Below the pieces are notes generated by a model. It worked only from the letters and a program-made list of their open reading frames with translations. It searched no databases and was not told where the DNA came from. Shown piece by piece: positions 37,356 through 46,356 of a stretch of 64,000 bases of DNA (the stretch's first letter is position 1; every line of letters starts with the position of its first letter). The DNA comes from Methylotuvimicrobium buryatense 5G (GTDB lineage Bacteria > Pseudomonadota > Gammaproteobacteria > Methylococcales > Methylomonadaceae): positions 1,807,648 through 1,871,647 of the forward strand of contig NZ_KB455575.1 of assembly GCF_000341735.1 (NCBI RefSeq), in the 5' to 3' direction. Position numbers and translations under genes: made by a program.

Positions 37356-37443
37356 TCGAAAAGCGTCTCACTATTTAAAGGTACGAGATATGCCTGGCGA
37401 TCTCGCCTCGGCAATTGCTACTGCATTGCCCTGCACCCTTATA

Positions 37444-37603
37444 TATACCCATCGTAGATCAAAATTCGGCACTGGGGTGTCCGTCAAAGGACGCCGTGAA
37501 TACGTCCATGTAGGCTCTATGCCAGCTCCATGCTGGCAAAGCCTTTGTCGGACACCCCGGCGCCTCCTCGGGCACTGCCGAAATTTGAAGTGCGAAAGGT
37601 ATA
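37444..37603. repeat. Family C element, 160 bp
   Basis: Ends TATACCCATCGTAGATCAAA and GTGCGAAAGGTATA, both adjacent to TATA. The core GGACGCCGTGAATACGTCC and GCCAGCTCCATGCTGGC hairpin are intact. It lies in the 503-bp gap downstream of oadG. Confidence 0.82.
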
Positions 37604-37657
37604 ACAAAAAATATATGCTGTTACCCAAGCTCCAGCTCTCATCGTTAAACATAAATT

Positions 37658-37751
37658 GTAGGGTACGCTGCGCGTACCAAAGCCGTGCCCTGGCGGTTCA
37701 ATTGGCACATGAATATCGCGGGATTACCATGGTACGCACAGCGTACCCTAC
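37658..37751. repeat. Family G element (GTAGGGTACGC termini)
   Basis: Inverted termini GTAGGGTACGC / GCGTACCCTAC are perfect at 11 bp and enclose 72 bp with GGTACGC and GCGTACC inner arms. The remaining part of the gap to the O-antigen ligase-like gene contains nothing recognisable. Confidence 0.75.
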
Positions 37752-37858
37752 GCGGTTCGTCTAGCGTTAGGTGATCCGCTGATGTTAAGTGACAATAAAT
37801 GGTATCGAGGTCTCATTGGTTAAGATTGCAAAAGGGTGATTTTTGACTTATGTATACT

Positions 37859-39130
37859 TTAATGACCTATCGTTTTCGTTTTGGTCGATGTTTTGTTTTG
37901 GTAACGGTATTCCACTGCAAATGCGATAAAAAGCAGCATCCATAACCAGGCAATGGACCGAACACCATAGAATTCCCAATGCATATTGAAAGGCAGCATC
38001 ATCGCGCCAGCCGCCAACCAAAACGGAAAAGCCTTGGTTTCATACCAAACCGAAACCGCAGCTTTCCAAAAAACCAAGCCAAAAGCGACTAGATAAGCAA
38101 TCAAACCGATAATACCGGTCACCATCAACACATCCAGTCCGTAAAGATGAGCATGCCCGAAAGAAATAGACGTATAGCCTCTCTGAAAACCTAAATCGCC
38201 CAATGCTTTAACTCCGACACCGGTAACCGGGTAGTCGAGAAATAATTGCCAGGCGCCCTGCCATGCCTCGATTCTCAATGAAGTCGCCGTATTAATGGCT
38301 TCCGGATCGGTCGATAAGCCGCTCAAGGTTTGTTCAAGCCGGTTTTTCAGCTTATCTGAAATCAACATACTTGTGCCGATTGATACGGCCAATATCAGCA
38401 AAATTTGCCCAATGGTTTTAATGTCGCGACGCCGTAGGAGAATCACGGCATATACAAACCACACGACCAACAATGTCAACCAAGCGGAACGGCTACCCGA
38501 TAACAAGACGACCGCAAAATAAGGCGCTAATAATAGCCAATGCCAATTTTGCCCAGAACGCAATGATAAGCGACGGCCCGCTTCGATCAAAAACGGCGAC
38601 AAATGAGCAAATACAATGCCGATTCTTATCTTAGGATGAAAAATCCCGGTCAAACGATAGCCGTTATAGGGCCACCCGAAAAGATTATGGCCAACGAAAT
38701 ATTGTATCAACGCATCGAATGTCCAAAACATCAAGATCGCGGCAATTCCATAAAACAAAAAATCGGCGCTGAAGCTTTTCGCAAACCGGCGAATCACATA
38801 GACCCCGGCTACTGTATACAACATAAAATACAATGTAGTAATGAGCGTTTTATCAACTTTATAGGCACTAACACTAGCAATCAGTAACGGTACCGTAAGC
38901 AACAAGGCGACACTCATATATAGCGATAAATTCGGTAGACTCCGAATACCTTCCCGATAAAAGCCGTTCAGGCTAAGCAACAGTAAAATAATAACCGGCA
39001 AATAAAAGCTTTCGCCAAACGGCTGCACAACCACGAAAAGAATGACCAGCAATTCGACATGACGGCGCACAAGCCAATCCCGCCAAAATGAAGTTGACGG
39101 TGAATCCGTAAAACGGTTTTCTGGTTTCAT
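37859..39130 (-). CDS. O-antigen ligase / polysaccharide polymerase-like membrane protein
   Basis: The 423-residue protein has about ten to twelve hydrophobic helices and a large loop that contains GSRSAWLTLL and, later, HAHLYGLDVLMVTG, both typical of the Wzy_C/WaaL superfamily. The His in the loop is often catalytic in these ligases. Such enzymes join O-antigen or other glycan chains to lipid A, or polymerise them; the choice cannot be made. No glycan genes are adjacent; both flanks are repeat-filled gaps, so the gene is isolated. Confidence 0.8.
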   Translation of the reverse strand: MKPENRFTDSPSTSFWRDWLVRRHVELLVILFVVVQPFGESFYLPVIILLLLSLNGFYREGIRSLPNLSLYMSVALLLTVPLLIASVSAYKVDKTLITTLYFMLYTVAGVYVIRRFAKSFSADFLFYGIAAILMFWTFDALIQYFVGHNLFGWPYNGYRLTGIFHPKIRIGIVFAHLSPFLIEAGRRLSLRSGQNWHWLLLAPYFAVVLLSGSRSAWLTLLVVWFVYAVILLRRRDIKTIGQILLILAVSIGTSMLISDKLKNRLEQTLSGLSTDPEAINTATSLRIEAWQGAWQLFLDYPVTGVGVKALGDLGFQRGYTSISFGHAHLYGLDVLMVTGIIGLIAYLVAFGLVFWKAAVSVWYETKAFPFWLAAGAMMLPFNMHWEFYGVRSIAWLWMLLFIAFAVEYRYQNKTSTKTKTIGH

Positions 39131-39199
39131 AAGAATATGAATAGATCAAGATAACAAGATTAAATGGCCGCAAAATAGACTTATCTGACTTTTCTGGTT

Positions 39200-39480
39200 C
39201 CCACGGTCCTTCGTAGGATTCCATACCTTCGCTGCCGAGGCAAGATCGGTATGCATTCCCTCGCAGAGTCTGGGAACGAGTGACACCCGCCATTCCGGCA
39301 TGGGCTGGCGGAATCCGGTGCTATGGAAGACATGCTTTTCTGGTTCCCACGGTCCTTCGCTCATCGTTATACATAAGTCAAAAATTACCCTTCCTATCGT
39401 TCCCACGCTCCGGCGTGGGAATGAAGACCGAGACGCTCTAGCGTCTCGCACCGCTGGAGAGGTACTCAGGCGTTCCCTCG
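39200..39480. repeat. Cluster of family G/E fragments
   Basis: This stretch contains CTTCGCTGCCGAGGCAAGATC and a CGGTATGCATTCCCTCGC block (also at 40275-40325), a family E fragment (CATTCCGGCATGGGCTGGCGG), and the palindrome GTTCCCACGCTCCGGCGTGGGAA. Boundaries between the pieces are not certain. The 1.23-kb gap 39131-40363 contains no gene, only stacked repeats. Confidence 0.6.
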
Positions 39481-39488
39481 CAGAGCCT

Positions 39489-39622
39489 CACTGCCATTAA
39501 GTTAAGGATTTTTCCGTTCGCCCTGAGCCTGTCGAAGGGTGAATGGAAAAATCCTGGGTCGATAAGTTAAGCCGTCCATGGTTCGACAGGCTCACCACGA
39601 ACGGCTTAACTTAATGGAAGTG
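39489..39622. mobile_element. Complete family F MITE, 134 bp
   Basis: Termini CACTGCCATTAAGTTAAG and CTTAACTTAATGGAAGTG are inverted with one mismatch in 18. Two hairpins lie inside: CCGTTCGCCCTGAGCC ... GGGTGAATGG, and GCCGTCCATGGTTCGAC ... CACGAACGGC. The 8-bp CGCAGAGC occurs on both sides (39479-39486 and 39624-39631), as if the element had inserted into a family G palindrome and duplicated part of it. Confidence 0.82.
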
Positions 39623-39677
39623 ACGCAGAGCGTGGGAACGATAATTGCCGGGGGACTGAATATTTGCCTCGTCGTTA

Positions 39678-39818
39678 TATACCTTTCGCACTTCAAATTT
39701 CGGCAGTGCCTAAGGAGGTGCCGGGGTGTTCGGCAAAGGCTTTGCCGGCATGGAGCCGGCATAGAGCCTACATGGACGTATTCACCCCGGTGCCGAATTT
39801 TGATCTGCGATGGGTATA
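39678..39818. repeat. Family C element, shortened copy
   Basis: TATACCTTTCGCACTTCAAA at left and TGATCTGCGATGGGTATA at right. It is about 20 bp shorter than other copies because the region after GTATTCA lacks part of the GGCGTCC arm. TATA flanks both ends. Confidence 0.8.
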
Positions 39819-39840
39819 CATAAGTCGTAAATACCCCATC

Positions 39841-40030
39841 TTAGGAATATGCACAAAATAACTTATACAAGTAGTAGGCTTTGTGGCGGTTTGGTGACTC
39901 GCTTGACAGGACGCAGTGAATACGTCCATGTAGGCTTGACGGCGGCTACCCCTACCGCCGACACCTGTCAATCGAGCCACCAACCCCCCTTCCGACAGTT
40001 GTCTAAGTTATTTCATGCTCGTTCCTTAGC
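39841..40030. mobile_element. Complete family D element, 190 bp
   Basis: Left end TTAGGAATATGCACAAAATA and right end complement CTAAGGAACGAGCATGAAAT are imperfect inverted repeats of about 28 bp, both continuing into AACTTAKACAA. The interior has GTGAATACGTCCATGTAGGC, the shared core, and TGACGGCGGC arms. A half copy is in the glnA leader (15186-15240). Confidence 0.75.
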
Positions 40031-40073
40031 TAATGTGACTTCGGTACCATTTATTGTTACCTAACGTACCCGA

Positions 40074-40155
40074 CTTCGAAATCGCGATCTGGGGATCGCT
40101 CCCACAGAGCACCCTACCCCCTTGTGGGAGCGACGCCTTCGTCGCGATTTCGAAG
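40074..40155. repeat. 82-bp palindromic element with 14-bp termini
   Basis: Perfect inverted termini CTTCGAAATCGCGA / TCGCGATTTCGAAG enclose a second inverted pair (GATCGCTCCCACA ... TGTGGGAGCGAC). Similar TGTGGGAGCGAC repeats are known REP-like sequences in Pseudomonas. It is the last large repeat before ilvE. Confidence 0.78.
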
Positions 40156-40363
40156 CCACTGATGTTCAATATCCGCAGATTTATCAAACAGCACCGCTTC
40201 CAAGTATACGGCGACCTCTGTTTAGCAAGTTTACCGATATTTGGGTATAACGGCGAGCGGTCCTCCATGGGAACCCATACCTTCGCTGCCGAGGCAAGAT
40301 CGGTATGCATTCCCTCGCTGAGCGTGGGAACAGTAGCGAATAGGGAAGTTATACAGCCATATC

Positions 40364-41284
40364 CTAAACGTAACTCAACCATTCTTGATGGTCGGCGCGT
40401 CTGCCATGCACGTAGTCGAAATACAGCGTTTGCAGTTTTTCGGTTATAGGTCCTCTAGTACCGTTTCCGATGGACCGACCGTCCAATTCGCGGATCGGCG
40501 TCACTTCGGCTGCGGAACCCGTAAAGAAGGCTTCGTCGGCGACATAGATTTCGTCGCGCGTGATACGTTTTTCAGACACTTCAAAGCCCTGCTCTCTCGC
40601 AATCGTTATTACCGTATCGCGGGTAATGCCTTCAAGCGCCGAAGTAGTTTCCGGAGTATAAATTTTACCGTTACGAACGATAAATAAATTTTCGCCGCTG
40701 CCTTCCGCCGCAAAACCTTCATGATCGAGCAATAAAGCTTCGTCATAACCGGTCGCCAAAGCTTCCTGGAGAGCCAAGATCGAGTTGATATAATTGCCGT
40801 TCGCCTTGGCCTTGCACATCGTACTATTGACATGATTGCGCGTATAAGAGGATGTCCTGACGCGAATGCCTCGCTCCATGTTTTCGGCGCCGAGATAAGC
40901 GCCCCATTGCCAGGCCGCGATCATGATATGCACTTTCAGGTTATCGGCTCGAAGCCCCATTCCTTCGGAACCGTAAAAACACATGCTTCTGATATAGGCG
41001 GTTTCCAGATTATTTTTGGAAACAGCTTCGCAATGCGCTTGATTGAGCTCTTCCTTACCGTAAGGCATGGTCATATTGAGAATCTTTGCGGAACGAAACA
41101 ATCGGTCGGTATGTTCGGCCAACCTGAAAATCGCCGTGCCTTGCTCGGTCTTATAAGCCCGTAAACCTTCGAAAACGCCGGCACCGTAATGCAGCGTGTG
41201 CGTCAACACATGGACTTTGGCCTCCCGCCACTCCACCCATTTGCCGTCCAACCAAATCAGCCCGTCTCTATCGTCCATCGTCAT
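40364..41284 (-). CDS. ilvE: Branched-chain amino acid aminotransferase
   Basis: The 306 residues match class IV PLP aminotransferases of the IlvE type. The N-terminal GLIWLDGKWVEWREAKVHVL and HYGAGVFEGLRAY are diagnostic, the PLP Lys lies in CKAKANGNYINS, and the C-terminal half has EGSGENLFIVRNGKIYTP. It catalyses the last step of Val, Leu and Ile synthesis. A GGAG is about nine bases before ATG 41284; a second in-frame ATG six bases on is also possible. It is 37 bp after glnE on the same strand and may be co-transcribed with it. Confidence 0.94.
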   Translation of the reverse strand: MTMDDRDGLIWLDGKWVEWREAKVHVLTHTLHYGAGVFEGLRAYKTEQGTAIFRLAEHTDRLFRSAKILNMTMPYGKEELNQAHCEAVSKNNLETAYIRSMCFYGSEGMGLRADNLKVHIMIAAWQWGAYLGAENMERGIRVRTSSYTRNHVNSTMCKAKANGNYINSILALQEALATGYDEALLLDHEGFAAEGSGENLFIVRNGKIYTPETTSALEGITRDTVITIAREQGFEVSEKRITRDEIYVADEAFFTGSAAEVTPIRELDGRSIGNGTRGPITEKLQTLYFDYVHGRRADHQEWLSYV

Positions 41285-41321
41285 TATCGTGTCTCCACTT
41301 CAACTTGAAAAATGCTTGTCA

Positions 41322-44192
41322 TTATTCCATCACCTGTTGCCATATGCGTTCCACATGAGCTCTCAATACTGCAAAATCCTCTTCCGAAGCCACGGCCTTA
41401 TCACCTTGCAGTGCTTGTTTGTGCCCGTAGTCGCGATAGCAACAATAAGCCCGTTTGAGCTGCTCGGTCACCGGCTCCGATAAAGTCCCGATTTGAGCCA
41501 ACCCATCCAACAATCGAACATTATCGGTATAGGTTACCAAGGACCCGTTAGCTGCCGCCTGATCTAAAATGCAGAATTGTACTATAAACTCAATATCGGC
41601 AATACCACCTTTGCTTTGTTTTAAGTCGAACTCGCCGGCTTTGGTCGTATCGAGATTTTCACGCATTTTTTCGCGCATCTCACGCACTTCCTTTTTCAAG
41701 GAATAATGATCCCGGGGCATGCACAGAATTCTGTTGCGAATCGCCTCGAACTCGGTTTTTATCGCAGGGTCGCCGGCAATAAAGCGCCCTCTCACCAAGG
41801 CTTGATGTTCCCAAGTCCAAGCATTATCGCGCAGATAGTCCTCGTAAACATCGACATGATTGACCAATAAGCCGGCATTGCCGCTTGGCCGCAAACGCAT
41901 GTCGACTTCATACAAAATCCCGGACAACAGACGCGTATTGAGCATCTGCATGACTTTTTGCCCGAGCCGCCCGTAAAAATGCGAACAACTGATCGGTTTA
42001 GCGCCGTCGGTCAGCGCATGAGTATCCTTGCTGTCGTACAAAAAGACCATATCAAGGTCGGAACCATAGCCTAGCTCGATACCGCCCAATTTACCGAAAC
42101 CCAAAACACCAAAGCCGATCGAAACATTATCGGTATTCGGCGGAGCGCCGTGTTTGTCGGTCATGATCCGCCAACATAGCGAGACGGTGCGCTCGACAAT
42201 TGTTTCGGCGATATAGGTCAAATAATCGCTGACCACCATGATAGGGATAATACCCATGATATCGGCGGCGGCTACCCTAAGCAGATTGATATGCTTAAAC
42301 TTACGGAGCACCATCATCAATTGCTCTGTATCTTGAATGTTGATATCGGCCAACATCTCGGCAAGTTCGGCTTGCAAGGCTTGCTTTTTCAGAGGTTCGT
42401 ACAACGAACGGGTATCGAGCAATTCATCGAACAACACCGGATAGTGAGCCAAATAATCGCAAATCCAAGGACTTGCCGCGGACAATTTGACCAATTGCGT
42501 CAGCGCTTCGGGATTTTCGTAGAGCAATGATAAGTAGACATTGCGCCCGGCTACCGCTTCGAATAAACGTAAAAGACGCTTCAAGGTTTCATCCGGGTTT
42601 TCGACTTGCCGCACCGACTCCAGCAGTTGCGGCATCAAGCGGTCCAGCACAGCCGCCCCTTTGGCGGTGAGCCGTTTGACAGCCGGCGATTTCTTGAATT
42701 CACGGATTTGAAGCAATATTTCTTCGGCACTGCTAAACCCTAAATCCAGCAGTTGCAAACAAAGCTCTTCGTCGTCCGCATGCCCAGCCCAAATCGATTC
42801 GGCCTCGAGATTTCTTTTATCTTGTTTGGAAAGCGAAAAAACCAGATCGAATTCGTCATGGACTTGCCGGCGAATATCGTCCAGCTTCGCTTTAAATTGC
42901 GGCCAATCAGAAAAACCCATTGAATAAGCCAGGATGAGTTGAACCGGGGGATCTTGCGGCAGATCGTGAGTTTGTCGGTCTTGATATTGTTGAATGTGAT
43001 TTTCGGCTTCGCGCAGAAACCGGTAATGACCGATCAATTGCTCGGCATCCTGGGGCGCCAATAACTCCATCTCGCCCAACCGCTGTAAAACCTCGAGGAT
43101 ACGTCTATTTTGCAAAGACTTTTCCTGGCCGCCGCGGATTAATTGAAAAGCTTGTCCGATAAATTCGATTTCGCGAATGCCGCCGGGACCGAGTTTAATA
43201 TTGTCGAGCCTGTCCTTGCGCTGCAACTCTTGCGTGATTTTATACTTTAACGAACGCAGTTCCTCGAACGCGCCGTAATCGAGATAACGGCGATACACGA
43301 ATGCATGCAGCATCTTCATCAATTGCGGACCGGTGTATTCATCCCCTGCAACCTGACGGGCTTTGATCATCGCATAGCGTTCCCATTCGCGCGCCTGGGT
43401 CAGATAATAATTTTCCATGCCGTCGAAGTTCATGATCACAGGACCGCTATCGCCAAACGGCCGAAGCCTGATATCGGTTCTGAACACGAAACCGTCGGCA
43501 GTGGTTTCATCCAACATCTTGACCAGCTTACGGCAAATTTTGCTGAAAAATTCGCCATACGTGGTTTGTTTTCTATCGCTTAAAACTCCGTCTTCGGCGA
43601 ATGCGAAAATCAAATCGATATCGGAAGAATAGTTCAATTCATAGGCGCCGAGCTTACCCATGCCGAGCACCACCATTTGCTGGGCTTGGCCGCTTGTAAG
43701 CATTGGCGTGCCGAATTTATCGCAGGCTTGCCGGTATAAAAAATCCAAGACAAAACGAATGCAAGCTTCGGCTAGCCATGTCAACTCATGCAAGGTTTCT
43801 TCGAGCGTCGCCCAACCGGCCAGATCGCGCCAGGCAATACGGACCATTTCCCTATTACGCAAGCGTCGCAGCGACACCATCAATTCGGCTTCGCTCTCAT
43901 CCGTCAATTTCGATAGCTTTTCGGCATACTGCGTCTCGGCATAAGCCTTAAACAACTCGTCCGACTCGATCAAATCGAACAACATTTCGGGTCGGCGAAT
44001 GCAACTATCGGCCACGAAAAGGCTCGATGTCCAAACCTTAACCCACGAAGCTAATAAGAGTTCGGGATAATCCGGAACGGTCGTTAATAATGCGGTTTGC
44101 TCGTCCCATTGCTGCAATTTTGCCTGCACGTTTTCACTCAGTTCAGGAGGGAGCTTTTGCAATTGCGATTGAAGTTGGTCGATTAAAGTCAT
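41322..44192 (-). CDS. glnE: Glutamine synthetase adenylyltransferase/deadenylylase
   Basis: The 956 residues fit the two-headed ATase. The N-terminal nucleotidyltransferase-like domain (adenylyl-removing) has SSDIDLIFAF, and the C-terminal one (adenylylating) has GSDLDMVFLYD. A linker and PII-binding helical regions lie between. It attaches or removes AMP on the GlnA tyrosine (KDLYDL) in response to PII/PII-UMP and glutamine. The target glnA and two PII genes are 26-28 kb away in this window. ilvE follows closely. Confidence 0.96.
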   Translation of the reverse strand: MTLIDQLQSQLQKLPPELSENVQAKLQQWDEQTALLTTVPDYPELLLASWVKVWTSSLFVADSCIRRPEMLFDLIESDELFKAYAETQYAEKLSKLTDESEAELMVSLRRLRNREMVRIAWRDLAGWATLEETLHELTWLAEACIRFVLDFLYRQACDKFGTPMLTSGQAQQMVVLGMGKLGAYELNYSSDIDLIFAFAEDGVLSDRKQTTYGEFFSKICRKLVKMLDETTADGFVFRTDIRLRPFGDSGPVIMNFDGMENYYLTQAREWERYAMIKARQVAGDEYTGPQLMKMLHAFVYRRYLDYGAFEELRSLKYKITQELQRKDRLDNIKLGPGGIREIEFIGQAFQLIRGGQEKSLQNRRILEVLQRLGEMELLAPQDAEQLIGHYRFLREAENHIQQYQDRQTHDLPQDPPVQLILAYSMGFSDWPQFKAKLDDIRRQVHDEFDLVFSLSKQDKRNLEAESIWAGHADDEELCLQLLDLGFSSAEEILLQIREFKKSPAVKRLTAKGAAVLDRLMPQLLESVRQVENPDETLKRLLRLFEAVAGRNVYLSLLYENPEALTQLVKLSAASPWICDYLAHYPVLFDELLDTRSLYEPLKKQALQAELAEMLADINIQDTEQLMMVLRKFKHINLLRVAAADIMGIIPIMVVSDYLTYIAETIVERTVSLCWRIMTDKHGAPPNTDNVSIGFGVLGFGKLGGIELGYGSDLDMVFLYDSKDTHALTDGAKPISCSHFYGRLGQKVMQMLNTRLLSGILYEVDMRLRPSGNAGLLVNHVDVYEDYLRDNAWTWEHQALVRGRFIAGDPAIKTEFEAIRNRILCMPRDHYSLKKEVREMREKMRENLDTTKAGEFDLKQSKGGIADIEFIVQFCILDQAAANGSLVTYTDNVRLLDGLAQIGTLSEPVTEQLKRAYCCYRDYGHKQALQGDKAVASEEDFAVLRAHVERIWQQVME

Positions 44193-44302
44193 AGATAGTC
44201 GAAGAATTGAATAAGGCGGATACGCAAGAGCTTTTTATCCTAGAAAAAGCATTTCACCATGAAGATCATGAAGAATAAGGGAGTCAATTTAATAACTTAT
44301 TA

Positions 44303-44455
44303 CCTGATTAGCAAGATGCTTCAGCTTGCCGAAGCCAAGTGTCCGAGCTGAGGCCAGTTGTAGCCGCAGCCACTTCTGCGGGACGGGGTTGAAAACCCTG
44401 TCCTGCTAGGATCTCCTGGTTTTTGGGCTTTAGCTGAAGAAACTTGCTAATCAGG
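44303..44455. mobile_element. Family I MITE-like element, 153 bp
   Basis: Termini CCTGATTAGCAAG / CTTGCTAATCAGG are perfect at 13 bp and the homology continues into CTTCAGCT. The interior has an inverted GGGACGGGGTT / AACCCTGTCC hairpin. It fills about half of the 309-bp glnE-yadH gap. A related copy starts at 53496. Confidence 0.78.
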
Positions 44456-44501
44456 ACTTGTTATCCGTTTAGTATTAATTTCAACTTTACGAGAACATAA
44501 C

Positions 44502-45266
44502 CTAATTTTTTATACCGACGCCTTTATGCAACAAATACAGACTAAATAGAGAAAGAAAAACGATAAAACCGCCGGTAATCGCAAACGCTATTTGAATATC
44601 GACATCGGTCACGTCGATCAGGCCATAACGAAAGGCGTTAATCATGTAGAGTATCGGATTACCCAACGAGATTTTTTGCCAGATGCCCGGCAGCATCGAT
44701 ACCGAATAAAACACGCCGCCGAGATAACTCAACGGCGTGAGCACGAAACTAGGTATGATCGCAATATCGTCGAAACTGTCGGCAAATACCGCATTGATGA
44801 AACCGGCCAATGAAAACAAGGTTGCGGTCAACACGAATACGGCAACGGCAATCCAAGGATGAGCGACATCAATGCGAGTAAACAGCAGCGAAATTAAGGC
44901 AACGACCAAACCGACCATAACGCCTCTAACGATACCGCCGCAGACATAACCGGCCAGAATCACCCAATTCGGCACCGGTGCAACCAACAGCTCTTCGATA
45001 TGCCGCTGAAATTTAGTCGAATAAAACGACGAAACGACATTCGCGTAGGAATGGCTAATCACCGACATTAAAATAATTCCGGGTACGATGTATTCCATAT
45101 AACTCGCGCCATCGATAGCACCGATGCGATCGCCGATCAATTTACCGAAGATCAAAAAATACAATGCTGTGGTTACGGCCGGCGGCAAGAGTGTTTGCGG
45201 CCAGATGCGGGTAAATCGGCGCACTTCTTTGACTACGATGGTTTTGAATGCAATAGCGCTGTTCAT
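44502..45266 (-). CDS. yadH: ABC-2 type exporter permease (YadH-like)
   Basis: The 254-residue protein has six hydrophobic helices and the ABC-2 membrane signature around PLSYLGGVFYSVSMLPGIW and NPILYMINAFRYG. It pairs with the ATPase immediately upstream: the stop and start share one base (TAATG). The family exports lipids, polysaccharides or drugs; the substrate of YadGH is not established. Translationally coupled genes suggest a heterodimeric 2+2 exporter. Confidence 0.9.
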   Translation of the reverse strand: MNSAIAFKTIVVKEVRRFTRIWPQTLLPPAVTTALYFLIFGKLIGDRIGAIDGASYMEYIVPGIILMSVISHSYANVVSSFYSTKFQRHIEELLVAPVPNWVILAGYVCGGIVRGVMVGLVVALISLLFTRIDVAHPWIAVAVFVLTATLFSLAGFINAVFADSFDDIAIIPSFVLTPLSYLGGVFYSVSMLPGIWQKISLGNPILYMINAFRYGLIDVTDVDIQIAFAITGGFIVFLSLFSLYLLHKGVGIKN

Positions 45267-46195
45267 TAAGTGGCTCCTTGCTGCTTCGTCGAATCGATCA
45301 AATCCATAAACAATTGCTCGAGCCGATTCGATTTATTTTTGAGACTGGCGACCTGAATGTTTTGTTCGGACAGCAACGCAAACAACTTATTCAGCCCCTC
45401 CTCTTTCGGCACGCCGACGTCCAATGAACGCTCGGACAGTCTTTCGATTTGATAGCCGGGTATCACTGGTGCCGAAGCTATCGGAGCGGCCAAATCCAAT
45501 AAGAAATGATTGACATGCAAGCGTTCCAACAATCCGGCCATATCAGAATGTTCGACGATACGCCCATGATTGATGATTGCAATATTGCGGCACAGGCTTT
45601 CGGCCTCTTCAAGATAGTGCGTCGTCAAAATAATCGTCGTGCCCTGCCGGTTGACTTCCTGCATCATTTCCCACATCGAACGCCTGATTTCTATATCCAC
45701 GCCGGCAGTCGGTTCATCGAGAATCAATAATTTCGGCGCATGCACCATTGCCCTGGCGATCATCAAGCGCCGTTTCATACCTCCCGACAATCGCCTCGAC
45801 ACATCGTTGCGCTTATCCCATAAATCCATTTGCTTCAAACAAATTTCGGTGCGCCGAATCGCTTCTTGACGCGGCATGCCGTAATAGCCGGCCTGATTAA
45901 GTACAATCTGTCGCGGCGTTTCGAATTGATTGAAATTGACTTCTTGCGGCACGATGCCGATACAGTTTTTAGCCTGATTTCGTTGTTTCTTCAAATCGTA
46001 ATCGAATATCGTCACATCTCCGCCAGATGCTGTGACAAGAGAACTGACGATACCGATAGTGGTCGATTTACCTGCGCCGTTCGGCCCGAGCAATGCAAAA
46101 AAATCGCCGGCTTGAACATCGAGATCGATGCCTTGCAACGCTTGAAAACCGTTATTATAAATTTTAGTAAGATTACGAATGGATAGAGCATTCAT
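45266..46195 (-). CDS. yadG: ABC transporter ATP-binding protein (YadG-like)
   Basis: The 309 residues include a full nucleotide-binding domain: Walker A GPNGAGKST, Q-loop, signature LSGGMKRRLMIARA, Walker B LLILDEPTAGVD and the H-loop TTHYLEEAE. The C-terminal 80 residues are a regulatory extension typical of ABC-2 partners. Sequence order and wording closely follow E. coli YadG over the whole length. It is the first gene of a two-gene operon with yadH. Confidence 0.92.
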   Translation of the reverse strand: MNALSIRNLTKIYNNGFQALQGIDLDVQAGDFFALLGPNGAGKSTTIGIVSSLVTASGGDVTIFDYDLKKQRNQAKNCIGIVPQEVNFNQFETPRQIVLNQAGYYGMPRQEAIRRTEICLKQMDLWDKRNDVSRRLSGGMKRRLMIARAMVHAPKLLILDEPTAGVDIEIRRSMWEMMQEVNRQGTTIILTTHYLEEAESLCRNIAIINHGRIVEHSDMAGLLERLHVNHFLLDLAAPIASAPVIPGYQIERLSERSLDVGVPKEEGLNKLFALLSEQNIQVASLKNKSNRLEQLFMDLIDSTKQQGAT

Positions 46196-46356
46196 CGGAA
46201 AAGTAACACTTAACGCAAACCTGCAAATAAGTTAAATTAGGCGCCTGCCCGCCGTATATTACGATACGCGTTTGGCTTCGATATTTCGATTTAGCAGACA
46301 AAACCGTGCAATTCTATCAGAAACCCAACATTCTCGCCGACTAAACTGGAAAGACA

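Noticed and set aside
39578-40064. Several 60-80-residue frames in the repeat island and similar ones at 8116-8304 and 37390-37764
   Set aside because: They lie inside family C, D and F elements, and the same peptides recur wherever the repeats do.
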